Origin: Cladorhizidae sp. MBARI D1340-BT2
Lineage: Eukaryota > Porifera > Demospongiae > Poecilosclerida > Cladorhizidae
Assembly (NCBI GenBank): GCA_028752905.1
Contig: JAQNBH010000011.1
Coordinates: 1,076,879-1,140,878 of the forward strand
Direction of reading: 5' to 3'
Length of the DNA: 64,000 bases
The notes under the pieces are model-generated. The model was not told where the DNA came from and searched no databases. It worked only from the letters and a program-made list of their open reading frames with translations. Made by a program: the position numbers and the translations under genes. Every line of letters begins with the position of its first letter. Within the stretch, counting starts at the first letter, position 1. Below are positions 32,701 through 47,700 of the stretch, piece after piece.

Positions 32701-35700
32701 GCATGACAAATATCCAGCTCAGCACAAACAGGACCACAGTCCCTATGGAGACACACAATGCGACCCTACAGCAGATATACACACACAGTGAGCTAATAGT
32801 CATCCCTACAGCAGATATACACACACAGTGAGCTAATAGTCAGCCCTACAGCAGATATACACACACAGTGAGCTAATAGTCATCCCTACAGCAGATATAC
32901 ACACACAGTGAGCTAATAGTCAGCCCTACAGCAGATATACACTCACAGTGAGCTAATAGTCAACCCTACAGCAGATATACACACACAGTGAGCTAATAGT
33001 CAACCCTACAGCAGATATACACACACAGTGAGCTAATAGTCAGCCCTACAGCAGATATACACACACAGTGAGCTAATAGTCAACACTACAGCAGATATAC
33101 ACACACAGTGAGCTAATAGTCATCCCTACAGCAGATATACACACACAGTGAGCTAATAGTCAGCCCTACAGCAGATATACACTCACAGTGAGCTAATAGT
33201 CAACCCTACAGCAGATATACACACACAGTGAGCTAATAGTCAACCCTACAGCAGATATACACACACAGTGAGCTAATAGTCAGCCCTACAGCAGATATAC
33301 ACACACAGTGAGCTAATAGTCAACACTACAGCAGATATACACACACAGTGAGCTAATAGTCAGCCCTACAGCAGATATACACACACACTGAGCTAATAGT
33401 CAACACTACAGCAGATATACACACACAGTGAGCTAATAGTCAACCCTACAGCAGATATACACACACAGTAAGCTAATAGTCAGCCTTACAGCAGATATAC
33501 ACACACAGTGAGCTAATAGTCAACCCTACAGCAGATATACACACACAGTGAACTAATAGTCAACCCTACAGCAGATATACACACACAGTGAGCTAATAGT
33601 CAGCCCTACAGCAGATATACACACACAGTGAGCTAATAGTCAACCCTACAGCAGATATACACACACAGTGAGCTAATAGTCAACACTACACAGCAGATAT
33701 ACACACACAGTGAGCTAATAGTCAGCCCTACAGCAGATATACACACACAGTGAGCTAATAGTCAACCCTACAGCATATATAGCTAATAGTCAACCCTACA
33801 GCAGATATACACACACAGTGAGCTAATAGTCAACACTACAGCAGATATACACACACAGTGAGCTAATAGTCAACCCTACAGCAGATATACACACACAGTG
33901 AGCTAATAGTCAACCCTACAGCAGATATACACACACAGTGAGCTAATAGTCAACCCTACAGCAGATATACACACACAGTGAGCTAATAGTCAACACTACA
34001 GCAGATATACACACACAGTGAGCTAATAGTCAGCCCTACAGCAGATATACACACACAGTGAGCTAATAGTCAACACTACAGCAGATATACACACGCAGTG
34101 AGCTAATAGTCAGCCTATACACACACAGTGAGCTAATAGTCAACTCTACAGCAGATATACACACACATTGAGCTAATAGTCAGCCCTACAGCAGATATAC
34201 ACACACAGTGAGCTAATAGTCGACCCTACAGCAGATATACACACACAGTGAGCTAATAGTCAACCCTACAGCAGATATACACACACAGTGAGCTAATAGT
34301 CAACACTACAGCAGATATACACACACAGTGAGCTAATAGTCAGCCCTACAGCAGATATACACGCACAGTGAGCTAATAGTCAACACTACAGCAGATATAC
34401 ACACACAGTGAGCTAATAGTCAGCCCTACAGCAGATATACATACACAGTGAGCTAGTGTCAACCATCATGCTCGTGATGTGTTAGCTAGTGTCAGCCATC
34501 ATGGTCATGATGTTTAGCTAGTGTCAGTCATTATGGTCATGATGTGTTAGCTAGTGTCAGCCATCATGGTCATGTGTTAGCTAGTGTCAGTCATTATGGT
34601 CATGATGTGTTAGCTAGTGTAAATCATCATGGTCATGATGTGTTAGCTAGTGTCAGCCATCATGGTCGTGATGTGTTAGCTAGTGTCAGCATCATGCATG
34701 TGAAGTGTTAGCTAGTGTCAGCCATCACGCTCATGATGTGTTAGTGTCAGCACTTACATAACCTCCTGCTTGTTAAGTGATTTGGGTAATGATGAGATCC
34801 GACAGAGACACAAGATGAAGGCCAGGAGGTACAGCTGCACAGAGTCAGAGGTGAGGAGTTGCAGGAGAGAGAGGTGAGGAGGGTGAAGAGAGGAGGGAGA
34901 TAGGAGAGAGCGGGTGAGTGTGTGTGTGTGTGTGGATGGTGGAGGTATGCATGCATGAGTGTGTGTGTGTGTGTGTGTGGATGGTGGAGGTGTATGCATG
35001 CATGAGTGTGTGTGTGTGTGTGCATGTGTGGATGGTGGAGGGGGAGGTGTGCATGCATGAGTGTGTGTGTGTGTGTGTGTGTGGATGGTGGAGGTGGAGA
35101 TATATGCATGCATGAGTGTGTGTGTGTGGATGGTGGAGGTGTATGCATGCATGAGTGTGTGTGTGTGTGTGTGTGTGGATGGTGGAGGGGTGGCATGCAT
35201 GATTGTGTGTGTGTGTGTGTGGATGGTGGAGGGGTGGCATGCATGAGTGTGTGTGTGTGTGTGCGGATGGTGGAGGTGTATGCATGCATGAGTGTGTGTG
35301 TGTGTGTGTGTGGATGGTGGAGGTGTATGCATGCATGAGTGTGTGTGTGTGTGTGTGTGGATGGTGGAGGTGTATGCATGCATGAGTGTGTGTGTGTGTG
35401 TGTGTGTGTGTGGATGGTGGAGGTGTATGCATGCATGAGTGTGTGTGTGTGTGTGTGTGTGGATGGTGGAGGTGTATGCATGCATGAGTGTGTGTGTGTG
35501 TGTGTGTGTGCATGTGTGGATGGTGGAGGGGGGAGGTGTGCATGATGAGTGTGTGTGTGTGTGGTGGAGGGGGGTGGTATGCATGATGAGTGTGTGTGTG
35601 TGAGTGTGGATGGTGGAGGGTGTGTGTCTGACATGCGATGGTCAGGCTGAGAGGAGATGCTGATGGGAACATTACTTACAATGATGAGCAGCATGGCAGG

Positions 35701-38700
35701 AGCCACGTACACCCACACTGCATCCCACACCAACCAGCAGCTGCCCAACAGCAAAGATCAGAGATGAAAGGCGGACCAATGGGGAGGTTGTGCGGCAAGA
35801 CAGGCAGAGAAGCAGGAGGAGGGGGGGAGGTGAAAGGTCAAGGAGGGGAGGTGAAAGGTCAAGGAGGTGAGGTGAAAGGTCAAGGAGGGAGATGAAAGGT
35901 CAAGAAGGGGGTTTGCAAGTAAAAGAAAATTAAATATAACAAGCTCTCAATGAGGAGAGGGGAGGATGCAGTTTAGAGCTTATGTCACACACGTACTAGT
36001 CAGGATGGCCAAACAGGAGCAAGAGAGACTGCCTTGTACCAGCCATTACTGCCACAGGCACAGCACACACCAGAGGAAGTGCTGCAGGGAAGGAGAGGGG
36101 GGAAGATGCATGACTCAGAGACCATTTGCACATGTTATGTGCAACTTGTTGTGTGTGGAGTTTTGCTAAGAGAAGGGAGGAAGAGATATGTGCAGGTGAT
36201 GTTAAGGGACTTACCCCACCCAATGATGTAGAGGTAGATTACAAATGTCTTCTTAGGTGGTGGGTGGAACAGGAAGCGTGCAATCAACACCACATCCGCT
36301 AACAGCCAGCTCAGAGGAAGCAACATCACCAACACCAGCACCAACCCCAGCACACCACACACCACCTGCACAAGCGTGAGATAAACACAAGATAGTCTGA
36401 TCATGTGATGGTCATGTGAGGTCACATTACCTCGATTATAAGTATGCACGTATTGTCAGCCTACTTCAACTTGCCTCAACCCTGGGTGTGGTCTAGTGTG
36501 TGGCCTCATAGAGCTATTGTATACTTATCTGTAGTCAAGATGGAGTTTGTTTTTGCATCCTATTCTTGCTGACCAGCTACCTACAGATGCACAGGATGTA
36601 AAGAAGCAAGAGGAGGGGGCTCAGGACCAACGAAGGTTGCGACTGCATGAACTTCAGAAGTGCAGACACAGGAGGTATAAACATAGTCAACCTACTTAAC
36701 CTGACTCCACCCAGTGTGGGTGTGGTCCAGGTGTGTATGCTATTTGTTGAAGCGTGCACAACTGACCCATCAAATAATGTGCTAATAGTTGACCAGGTAT
36801 GCTGTATCTACTAACCTACCCAATATTAATGTGCCAGCACTCACTATATAGTTGACCAGGTATGCTGTATCTACTAGCCTACCCAATATTAATGTACCAG
36901 CACTCACTATATAGTTGACCAGGTATGCTGTATCTACTACACTACCCAATATTAATGTGCCAGCACTCACTATATAGTTGACCAGGTATGCTGTATCTAC
37001 TAGACTACCCAATATTAATGTACCAGCACTCACTATATAGTTGACCAGGTATGCTGTATCTACTACACTACCCAATATTAATGTGCCAGCACTCACTATA
37101 TAGTTGACCAGGTATGCTGTATCTACTAGCCTACCCAATATTAATGTACTAGCACTGACTATATAGTTGACCAGGTAGGTGACTGGTCTGATGGTTACTG
37201 TGGATAGGAAAATTTCCAAGAGTTTAAACAGAGCGGGCACTAAATAAGGCACACAACTGTGGTAACCAACCAATGTGGCTTAGCCTAGGCAATTAAGATG
37301 CTAACACACTGCTAACACAAGTGCTAACACAAGTGCTAACACACTGCTAAAACAAGTGCTAACACACATGCAAATATAATTAGAGGGAGAACACTACAAC
37401 TCACTCGTAAATGTGACTAGCATGGCTTGAGGGTGACTAGCACTAATGATGCTAATGACTGGCATGGCCTGAGGGTGAGAATAGTAATGACTAACATGGC
37501 CTTAATGACTAGCATGGCCTTAATTAATGACTAGCATGGCCTGAGGGTGAATACTAATGACTAGCATGGCCTGAGGGTGAATACTAATGATTGGCACTAA
37601 TGAATGCTAATGAGTGTTCTCTTCTTATTTGAAGAGACTTTTTCTCTCACTTAAGTACATCACTTAAGTACATGTTCACACAGAAGATGTACGCCTACTT
37701 ATGGTCACATGATAGACACCAGCTTATAGCCACACCCACAATTAAAGCCATACCTGCACTTCGACCCTGTCTATGGCCACCAGGTAGAGGAGGGTGGTCA
37801 GGAGGAAGGAGGTGAGCAGCTGCTTGGGGACTGTGGTTGGCACATCTTGCACGGGGAAGAGACAGGTGAGGAAGAGGAGGCCGAGCAGAAGAACCACACA
37901 ACCACCCGCCAGTACCACGTACGTGGAAAGTGAGGGGTGGAAGACCACCGATGCAGGTAGGAGGGGCTACGGGAGAGGAGAGAGGGGCACGGACGAGATA
38001 TAAATACTCATCAGAGACCAAATAAAAATTCAGAGGTCAAAGTACAGGAGTCAGAGACTTCACACATAGTACCTAACTATTAATACACAGACCAGAGCAA
38101 CGTTGCTAGTGCCTGGTAATAAATCAGAGCAACGTTGCTAGTACCTGGTGATAGACCAGGGCAATGTTGCTAGTGCCTGGTGATGGACCAGGGCAATGTT
38201 GCTAGTGCCTGGTGATGGACCAGGGCAATGTTGCTAGTGCCTGGTGATGGACCAGGGCAATGTTGCTAGTGCCTGGTGATAGACGAGGGCAATGTTGCTA
38301 GTGCCTGGTGGTAGATGAGGGCAATGTTGCTAGTGCCTGGTGGTAGATGAGGGCAATGTTGCTAGTGCCTGGTGGTAGACTAGGGCAATGTTGCTAGTGC
38401 CTGGTGGTAGACGAGGGCAATGTTGCTAGTGACTGGTGATAGACGAGGGCAATGTTGCTAGTGCCTGGTGATAGACCAGGGCAATGTTGCTAGTGCCGGT
38501 GATGGACGAGGGCAATGTTGCTAGTGCCTGGTGATAGACCAGGGCAATGTTGCTAGTGCCTGGTGATGGACGAGGGCAATGTTGCTAGTGCCTGGTGGTA
38601 GACCAGGGCAATGTTGCTAGTGCCCAGGGCAATGTTGCTAGTGCCTGGTGATGGACGAGGGCAATGTTGCTAGTACCTGGTGATAGACCAGGGCAATGTT

Positions 38701-41700
38701 GCTAGTGCCTGGATAGACCAGGGCAATGTTGCTAGTGCCCAGGGCAATGTTGCTAGTGCCTGGTGATGGACGAGGGCAATGTTGCTAGTGCCTGGTGGTG
38801 GACGAGGGCAATGTTGCTAGTGCCTGGTGATGGACGAGGGCAATGTTGCTAGTGCCTGGTGATGGACGAGGGCAATGTTGCTAGTGCCTGGTGATGGACG
38901 AGGGCAATGTTGCTAGTGCCTGGATAGACCAGGGCAATGTTGCTAGTGCCCAGGGCAATGTTGCTAGTGCCTGGTGATGGACGAGGGCAATGTTGCTAGT
39001 ACCTGGTGATAGACCAGGGCAATGTTGCTAGTGCCTGGTGATGGACGAGGGCAATGTTGCTAGTGCCTGGTGATGGACGAGGGCAATGTTGCTAGTGCCT
39101 GGTGATAGACGAGGGCAATGTTGCTAGTGCCTGGTGATAGACGAGGGCAATGTTGCTAGTGCCTGGTGATAGACGAGGGCAATGTTGCTAGTGCCTGGTG
39201 GTAGACTAGGGCAATGTTGCTAGTGCCTGGTGATAGACGAGGGCAATGTTGCTAGTGCCTGGTGGTAGACTAGGGCAATGTTGCTAGTGCCTGGTGATGG
39301 ACGAGGGCAATGTTGCTAGTGCCTGGTGATGGACGAGGGCAATGTTGCTAGTGCCTGGTGATAGACGAGGGCAATGTTGCTAGTGCCTGGTGGTAGACTA
39401 GGGCAATGTTGCTAGTGCCTGGTGATGGACCAGGGCAATGTTGCTAGTGCCTGGTGATGGACCAGGGCAATGTTGCTAGTGCCTGGTGATAGACGAGGGC
39501 AATGTTGCTAGTGCCTGGTGATGGACCAGGGCAATGTTGCTAGTGCCTGGTGATGGACCAGGGCAATGTTGCTAGTGCCTGGTGATGGACCAGGGCAATG
39601 TTGCTAGTGCCTGGTGATGGACCAGGGCAATGTTGCTAGTGCCTGGTGATGGACCAGGGCAATGTTGCTAGTGCCTGGTGATGGACCAGGGCAATGTTGC
39701 TAGTGCCTGGTGATGGACCAGGGCAATGTTGCTAGTGCCTGGTGATAGACGAGGGCAATGTTGCTAGTACCTGGTGATAGACGAGGGCAATGTTGCTAGT
39801 GCCTGGTGATAGACGAGGGCAATGTTGCTAGTGCCTGGTGGTAGACTAGGGCAATGTTGCTAGTGCCTGGTGATGGACCAGGGCAATGTTGCTAGTCCTG
39901 GTGATGGACCAGGGCAATGTTGCTAGTGCCTGGTGATAGACGAGGGCAATGTTGCTAGTGCCTGGTGATGGACCAGGGCAATGTTGCTAGTGCCTGGTGA
40001 TGGACCAGGGCAATGTTGCTAGTGCCTGGTGATGGACCAGGGCAATGTTGCTAGTGCCTGGTGATGGACCAGGGCAATGTTGCTAGTGCCTGGTGGTAGA
40101 CTAGGGCAATGTTGCTAGTGCCTGGTGATGGACGAGGGCAATGTTGCTAGTGCCTGGTGATGGACGAGGGCAATGTTGCTAGTGCCTGGTGATGGACGAG
40201 GGCAATGTTGCTAGTGCCTGGTGATGGACGAGGGCAATGTTGCTAGTGCCTGGTGATGGACGAGGGCAATGTTGCTAGTGCCTGGTGATGGACCAGGGCA
40301 ATGTTGCTAGTGCCTGGTGATGGACGAGGGCAATGTTGCTAGTGCCTGGTGATGGACGAGGGCAATGTTGCTAGTGCCTGGTGATGGACGAGGGCAATGT
40401 TGCTAGTGCCTGGTGATGGACGAGGGCAATGTTGCTAGTGCCTGGTGATGGACGAGGGCAATGTTGCTAGTGCCTGGTGGTAGACTAGGGCAATGTTGCT
40501 AGTGCCCAGGGCAATGTTGCTAGTGCCTGGTGGTAGACTAGGGCAATGTTGCTAGTGCCTGGTGATGGACGAGGGCAATGTTGCTAGTGCCTGATGATGG
40601 ACCAGGGCAATGTTGCTAGTGCCTGGTGATGGACGAGGGCAATGTTGCTAGTGCCTGGTGATGGACCAGGGCAATGTTGCTAGTGCCTGGTGATGGACCA
40701 GGGCAATGTTGCTAGTGCCTGGTGATGGACGAGGGCAATGTTGCTAGTGCCTGGTGATGGACGAGGGCAATGTTGCTAGTGCCTGGTGATGGACCAGGGC
40801 AATGTTGCTAGCTGGTGATGGACCAGGGCAATGTTGCTAGTGCCTGGTGATGGACGAGGGCAATGTTGCTAGTGCCTGGTGATGGACGAGGGCAATGTTG
40901 CTAGTGCCTGGTGATGGACGAGGGCAATGTTGCTAGTGCCTGGTGATGGACGAGGGCAATGTTGCTAGTGCCTGGTGATGGACGAGGGCAATGTTGCTAG
41001 TGCCTGGTGATGGACCAGGGCAATGTTGCTAGTGCCTGGTGATGGACCAGGGCAATGTTGCTAGTGCCTGGTGATGGACGAGGGCAATGTTGCTAGTGCC
41101 TGGTGATGGACGAGGGCAATGTTGCTAGTGCCTGGTGATGGACGAGGGCAATGTTGCTAGTGCCTGGTGATGGACGAGGGCAATGTTGCTAGTGCCTGGT
41201 GTTAGACGAGGGCAATGTTGCTAGTGCCTGGTGATGGACGAGGGCAACGTTGCTAGTGCCTGGTGATGGACGAGGGCAATGTTGCTAGTGCCTGGTGATG
41301 GACGAGGGCAATGTTGCTAGTGCCTGGTGATGGACGAGGGCAATGTTGCTAGTGCCTGGTGATGGACGAGGGCAATGTTGCTAGTGCCTGGTGTTAGACG
41401 AGGGCAATGTTGCTAGTGCCTGGTGATGGACGAGGGCAACGTTGCTAGTGCCTGGTGATGGACGAGGGCAATGTTGCTAGTGCCTGGTGATGGACGAGGG
41501 CAATGTTGCTAGTGCCTGGTGATGGACGAGGGCAATGTTGCTAGTGCCTGGTGATGGACGAGGGCAATGTTGCTAGTGCCTGGTGATGGACGAGGGCAAT
41601 GTTGCTAGTGCCTGGTGTTAGACGAGGGCAATGTTGCTAGTGCCTGGTGATGGACGAGGGCAATGTTGCTAGTGCCTGGTGATGGACGAGGGCAATGTTG

Positions 41701-44700
41701 CTAGTGCCTGGTGTTAGACGAGGGCAATGTTGCTAGTGCCTGGTGATGGACGAGGGCAACGTTGCTAGTGCCTGGTGATGGACGAGGGCAATGTTGCTAG
41801 TGCCTGGTGATGGACGAGGGCAATGTTGCTAGTGCCTGGTGATGGACGAGGGCAATGTTGCTAGTGCCTGGTGATGGACGAGGGCAATGTTGCTAGTGCC
41901 TGGTGTTAGACGAGGGCAATGTTGCTAGTGCCTGGTGATGGACGAGGGCAACGTTGCTAGTGCCTGGTGATGGACGAGGGCAATGTTGCTAGTGCCTGGT
42001 GATGGACGAGGGCAATGTTGCTAGTGCCTGGTGATGGACGAGGGCAATGTTGCTAGTGCCTGGTGATGGACGAGGGCAATGTTGCTAGTGCCTGGTGATG
42101 GACGAGGGCAATGTTGCTAGTGCCTGGTGTTAGACGAGGGCAATGTTGCTAGTGCCTGGTGATGGACGAGGGCAACGTTGCTAGTGCCTGGTGATGGACG
42201 AGGGCAATGTTGCTAGTGCCTGGTGATGGACGAGGGCAATGTTGCTAGTGCCTGGTGATGGACGAGGGCAATGTTGCTAGTGCCTGGTGATGGACGAGGG
42301 CAATGTTGCTAGTGCCTGGTGTTAGACGAGGGCAATGTTGCTAGTGCCTGGTGATGGACGAGGGCAATGTTGCTAGTGCCTGGTGATGGACGAGGGCAAT
42401 GTTGCTAGTGCCTGGTGATGGACGAGGGCAATGTTGCTAGTGCCTGGTGATGGACGAGGGCAATGTTGCTAGTGCCTGGTGATGGACGAGGGCAATGTTG
42501 CTAGTGCCTGGTGTTAGACGAGGGCAATGTTGCTAGTGCCTGGTGATGGACGAGGGCAATGTTGCTAGTGCCTGGTGATGGACGAGGGCAATGTTGCTAG
42601 TGCCTGGTGATGGACGAGGGCAATGTTGCTAGTGCCTGGTGATGGACGAGGGCAATGTTGCTAGTGCCTGGTGATGGACGAGGGCAATGTTGCTAGTGCC
42701 TGGTGTTAGACGAGGGCAATGTTGCTAGTGCCTGGTGATGGACGAGGGCAATGTTGCTAGTGCCTGGTGATGGACGAGGGCAATGTTGCTAGTGCCTGGT
42801 GATGGACGAGGGCAACGTTGCTAGGATAGACTAGTATCTGGTGTAGCTTTTTTATAAATTGGTAAAGGGTAATTACCTTGTGGTCTGAGTGGGTACTTTT
42901 CATTAGTTTGAAATGAAACATTCTCCTTCTACTAGAGCAGTGTCCTCCAAGTCATAATGGAGCACTCAAAGACCAGCTGTGCCTGCATCCATCATGTGCT
43001 CCTCACATTCTAGCTGGTCTTAGAAGAGACACTTGTAATTAAGGTTGATGTGATCATCTCTACCCATTTCCAATCCATTAAGAAACAGTTGCAGCCATGT
43101 GAGGAAATCTGAGTCTTCTGGTAGTCAAGCCGATATGAAGGAGCCTATGGCATGAAGGTCAGGTGTGGGAGAGACCCGTGTCTTCAGATATGAAGGAGCC
43201 TATGGTTAGGATAGGTTAGGTGTGGGAGAGACCCAAGTCTTCAGATATGAAGGAGCCTATGGCATGAAGGTTAGGTGTGGGAGAGACCTGTGTCTTCAGA
43301 TATGAAGGAGCCTATGGCTTGAATGTTAGGTGTGGGAGAGACCTGTGTCTTCAGATATGAAGGAGCCTATGGCATGAATGTTAGGTGTGGGAGAGACCTG
43401 TGTCTTCAGATATGAAGGAGCCTATGGCATGAAGGTTAGGTGTGGGAGAGACCTGTGTCTTCAGATATGAAGGAGCCTATGGCTTGAAGGTTAGGTGTGG
43501 GAGAGACCTGTGTCTTCAGATATGAAGGAGCCTATGGCATGAATGTTAGGTGTGGGAGAGACCTGTGTCTTCAGATATGAAGGAGCCTATGGCATGAAGG
43601 TTAGGTGTGGGAGAGCAGTGGTGTAGCCACCAGTACGGTTGGTACGGTTTCAACCGTACCACTTTTCATTCTCACAAAAATTCCTACCACATTTATTAAT
43701 TTTCAAGTACAGTAAATATTTGTGGTTTTAATACTTATTAACTTGTAAGTGTAAATTGCACTCTCATGCATAGACACATAATTACTATGGACCACAAAAA
43801 ATGTTTCTTGTGGTATTGTCTGCTCAAGGTAGCTGCCACATAGTCAGGAATCCTTGTCATGCTATGGCTAACTTGATATTACCAGAGTTGCCACGAGAAC
43901 CATATCAACCTCTTTCCCAAAAAGGGCTTATAGACAGAAGAAAGTGGTGTACTGCAGTTTTCAGAGTCAATGGTTCTCCCCTTGGAATTTTTTACATTAT
44001 AACGAGGCTGAAGATGCAGTGTATTGTCATACGTGTGTTAAAGCATTCAGCTTGAACCGGATTAAAACTAGCCTTAATGCATCAACAACCTATGTAAGTG
44101 TACTAATTATAATAGCTGCTTGTTTTGCTATGAAGAGTCTCTCACATATATACTTACAGGTCAGTACAGGTTTTCACAATTGGAAAGATGCAACAAGGGC
44201 TTTCAAAAAACACCAGGAGTCTAAGACGCATGCTGAGGCTGTTGAAGCTATTATAACTTTGCCAAAAGCAACTTCTGATGTAAGTGAAGGCATGTCCGCA
44301 CTGGGACCACTATTGACCTAGATCTGATCTTGATAAGTGGGATCTAGATCTGATCTGGATAAATCCTGTCCGCACTGCAAAAATGAACAACCACAATTAA
44401 AAGCATTTAAAAGCATTTTACACCTCCAAGCAGCTGCGTGTCACATGACATGACAGCTGGTATCGCTCACATTACTGCTGCTAGTGTACTTGTACTTGAA
44501 GATGGATATGTCCTGGCTCTGTGTGTTCTTTCTATATATCACCACTGTGCTTCCCTCACTATTTGCAGGTACATGATGCACGTGTTTTTGCTAATTCGGC
44601 ATTTTATAGAAATGCATGCAATGGGTCTTTGTTTCCCAACTGGACAAAACTCTTCAATGACGCTGAAGTGCCACTTGTTGTTCTGGGTGATCCAGCATAT

Positions 44701-47700
44701 CCACTTCTACCATGGCTGATGAAACCCTACTTGGAGACATCCAGTACACCAGAAGAACTGAACTTTAATTATAGGCAAAGCAGGGCAAGGATGGTGGTGG
44801 AGAATGCTTTTGGTCGGTTAAAGGGCCGATGGCGATGTCTACTGAAGAGAATAGACTCGAACTTGGCCAATGTACCAAGCATTGTTAGTTTATGCATAGT
44901 ATTGCACAACGTGTGTGAGATCTATGGTGATCATTGTCAAGATAACTGGCTCAATCGGGAAGGTAGTGCAAGTGGAAGTGTATCAATCACAGCAGCAAGC
45001 AGTGGCACAGCTACAGCCATCAGAGACAAACTGTACTAACAATTAGCAGATCAGAATGGTTTATCATAGTATATAAATAAAATTGAATAACACAATAATA
45101 AGCTATGGTGAAGGTGAATAGTGGTGAGGGAAGTTAAGAGATGAAAAATAAGTTGGTGGTGGTGGTTGAGATGGGAAAGGTGCAAGGGGAAAGGGTGGGC
45201 GGGGGGAAGAGAAGTGTGGAAACTATTAGGAGGGTACGTGGATGGTGGAGGATAATACTGCTGAACATGGCCATCATGCGTTCCTCGTGCTTCTCTTCCC
45301 TTTCCCTCCTCTTCGCCTCTAGTGCTAGCTCCTTCGCTTGCAGTTCTGCTTCCCTCTCTGCAGCACGCTCCTCCCTCTCAGCTGCACGCTCCTCTGCCGG
45401 TTGGAAGATTGCAGCAAGCTCCCTCAGCCCACTGTCTTCATGCTGGCATTTTTGTCCTACCGGTTTAAAAGGAATAGTTAACACTGTATTGTACAAACCT
45501 CTAAATACAAACCTTTCTTTCGAGCCGTCACTGCCTCTCTTCTGTGCTGAGAACTCAAGGTACCTAATAAATTAAATTCATCATTAAATATTGTAAAACG
45601 GCGAGCAAAACCCAAAAGCTTATAGCTAAACCCAAAAGCTTATAGCTAAACCAGCCAGCCAGCAAAACCCAAAGGCTTAAAATGCTTATAGATATACGGT
45701 TAAAACCAAAAAGCTTACCTTCCTATACCTCTGGGTGAGGTTCTTTACTTTCGTTTTACATTGTTGCCACGTCCGCTCGTGTCCCAGGTCTTTCATGGCT
45801 TGGGCAATACGCTGGTACACCGACCTGTTCCTGGCCACGCCATCTAACTGAGCCTGAACATCCTCATCCCCCCAGATTCCTACCAAAGCCTTCGTCTCCT
45901 CCAAGTCCTTCGTCTCCTCCAAGCTGCCATAACTCTTTCGTATCGCTAGCCGCGTTTTTGTCACGTGAGAATGCCACACCCTCCATATATTTCACTCGGA
46001 TAGGACCTTATAGCGATCGGATCTACCTACCCCGGGTGGACCAGTCGGATCGCGATCGGATCGTACCCGGGAAAATGTGAGTGCAGTGCGGACAGGATTT
46101 ATATCGATCGGATGTAGATCGTTGGTATAGTGCGGACAGGCCTTGAGTTATTGAGTCAAGCTCATAAGCGAGATAAAGAAAATGCACGTGAAATCCTCAA
46201 GACCATTCTGTCAAGTTTAAGGTATCTTGCTAGGCAAGGTATAGCTTTTCGGAAAGCTAATGCAGTTGAATCCAACTTGATTCAATTGCTCAAACTAAGA
46301 GCTGAAGACAATTAAGCAATTGACACATGGCTAAATAAAAGTCAAAGAAAATATGTATCTCCAGAAAATCAAAATCAAATTCTAGAGATCATGGCCAATC
46401 ATGTTATCAGGAAGATCCTTTCCTTTTGTCAATAAGTCTCCTTACTTTACATTAATGGTGGATGAAACAACCGATGTTTCAAACAAAGTACAGTTGACAG
46501 TAGTGATAAGATGGATAGATGAACAGTTTGAAGCAAGCGAGGATTTTTTAGGCATGTATCATCTTCAATCCACTACTGCAGAGAGTATTGTGGCTGCAAT
46601 AAAAGACATCCTTTTACGTTTTCAAAATACCTTTCATGAAAATGCGTGGGCAGTGTTATGATGGGTGTAGCACTATGGCAGGGGCTAGAGGTGGTGTAGC
46701 AGCAAAAATCCAAGCAATTGAGCCCAAGGCAGTGTTTACTCATTGCTATGGCATGCTTTGAATTTAAGTGTGGGTGACACTGTTAAGAGAGCTTGCATCA
46801 TGCGAGACTGTCTCGATACCAGCTTTGAACTGGTGAAGTTAATTAAGTTTTCTCCAAAGCGTGAGGCCATGTTACACCTCGTGAAGGAAGAAATTGGAAG
46901 TATTTCTCCTAGCATTCGAACCTTCTGTTCAACCAGGTGGACAGTCCGAGCAGATGCAATCACCAGTATTCTGGCTAATTATAAGGAAATTCAAGTTTTA
47001 TGGGAGAGAGCACTGGTATCCACATCTGACACAGCTAGAATTAGAGGGATTGCAAGTCAAATGAACAATTTTTGTTTTCTATTTGGGCTTTTACTGTCAC
47101 AAATTATTTTAAGACACACTGACAAGCTTAGCATGACGCTACAAAATCCTGCATTGTCAAGTGTGGAAGGACAAGAAATTGCTTCACTCACCATCAAAAC
47201 TCTACAAAGCATGAGATCTGAAGAAAATTTTAACTTGTTTTGGGAATCAGTTGAGATTAAGAGAGTTGATTTAGATGTTGAAGAACCTTCACTTCCTAGA
47301 AGACGCAAGGTGCCAAGACGCTATGAACCAGGGCAGGGTGAACCAGAACACCCTCCTACAGCTAAAGATCATTATCGGCAGATCTATTTTGAAGTCTTTG
47401 ACCTCGCAGTTACTAGTATTGCTGACAGGTTTGATCAGCCAGGATTCAAGATCTATTCGAATGTCGAACAGTTACTTTTTAAAGTCTGCTCTGGCAAGGA
47501 TTACATGGATGAACTCAGCACTTTTTGTGATTTTTATGAAGAGGACTTCAGTAAAGATGATCTAGAGGCAGAATTAAAAGTGCTCAAAATCCTCTTCATA
47601 GAAAAGACAGAAACAGGAGAAAAACCATCAATATCCTTGTTGAAAAAAATCCTCCAATCTTTAAGCCCAGCTCAGCGAACCTTGATCGGCACTGTTTGTA

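Larger units (their letters stand above)
44288..46143. mobile_element. Harbinger (PIF) transposon nested in the hAT
   Basis: Ends AGGCATGTCCGCACT and (reverse complement) AGGCCTGTCCGCACT differ at one base. The 3 bp duplication TGA lies at 44285-44287 and 46144-46146, as expected for Harbinger. Removing it restores the hAT frame (DVSE-LLSQ). It carries a truncated DDE gene (+) and a Myb/SANT-like gene (-), the usual two-gene set. A second, inner inverted pair lies at 44361-44378 and 46083-46100. Confidence 0.92.

Noticed and set aside
34747..35754. His/Thr-rich 335-codon minus-strand frame
   Set aside because: Mostly (CA)n translated. Only the two small ends, which coincide with receptor exons 34758-34834 and 35680-35740, are real coding.
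36782..37273. 163-codon frame with a 21-residue hydrophobic repeat
   Set aside because: It comes from a 63 bp tandem repeat within the TM2-TM3 intron, and the receptor exons join in phase without it.
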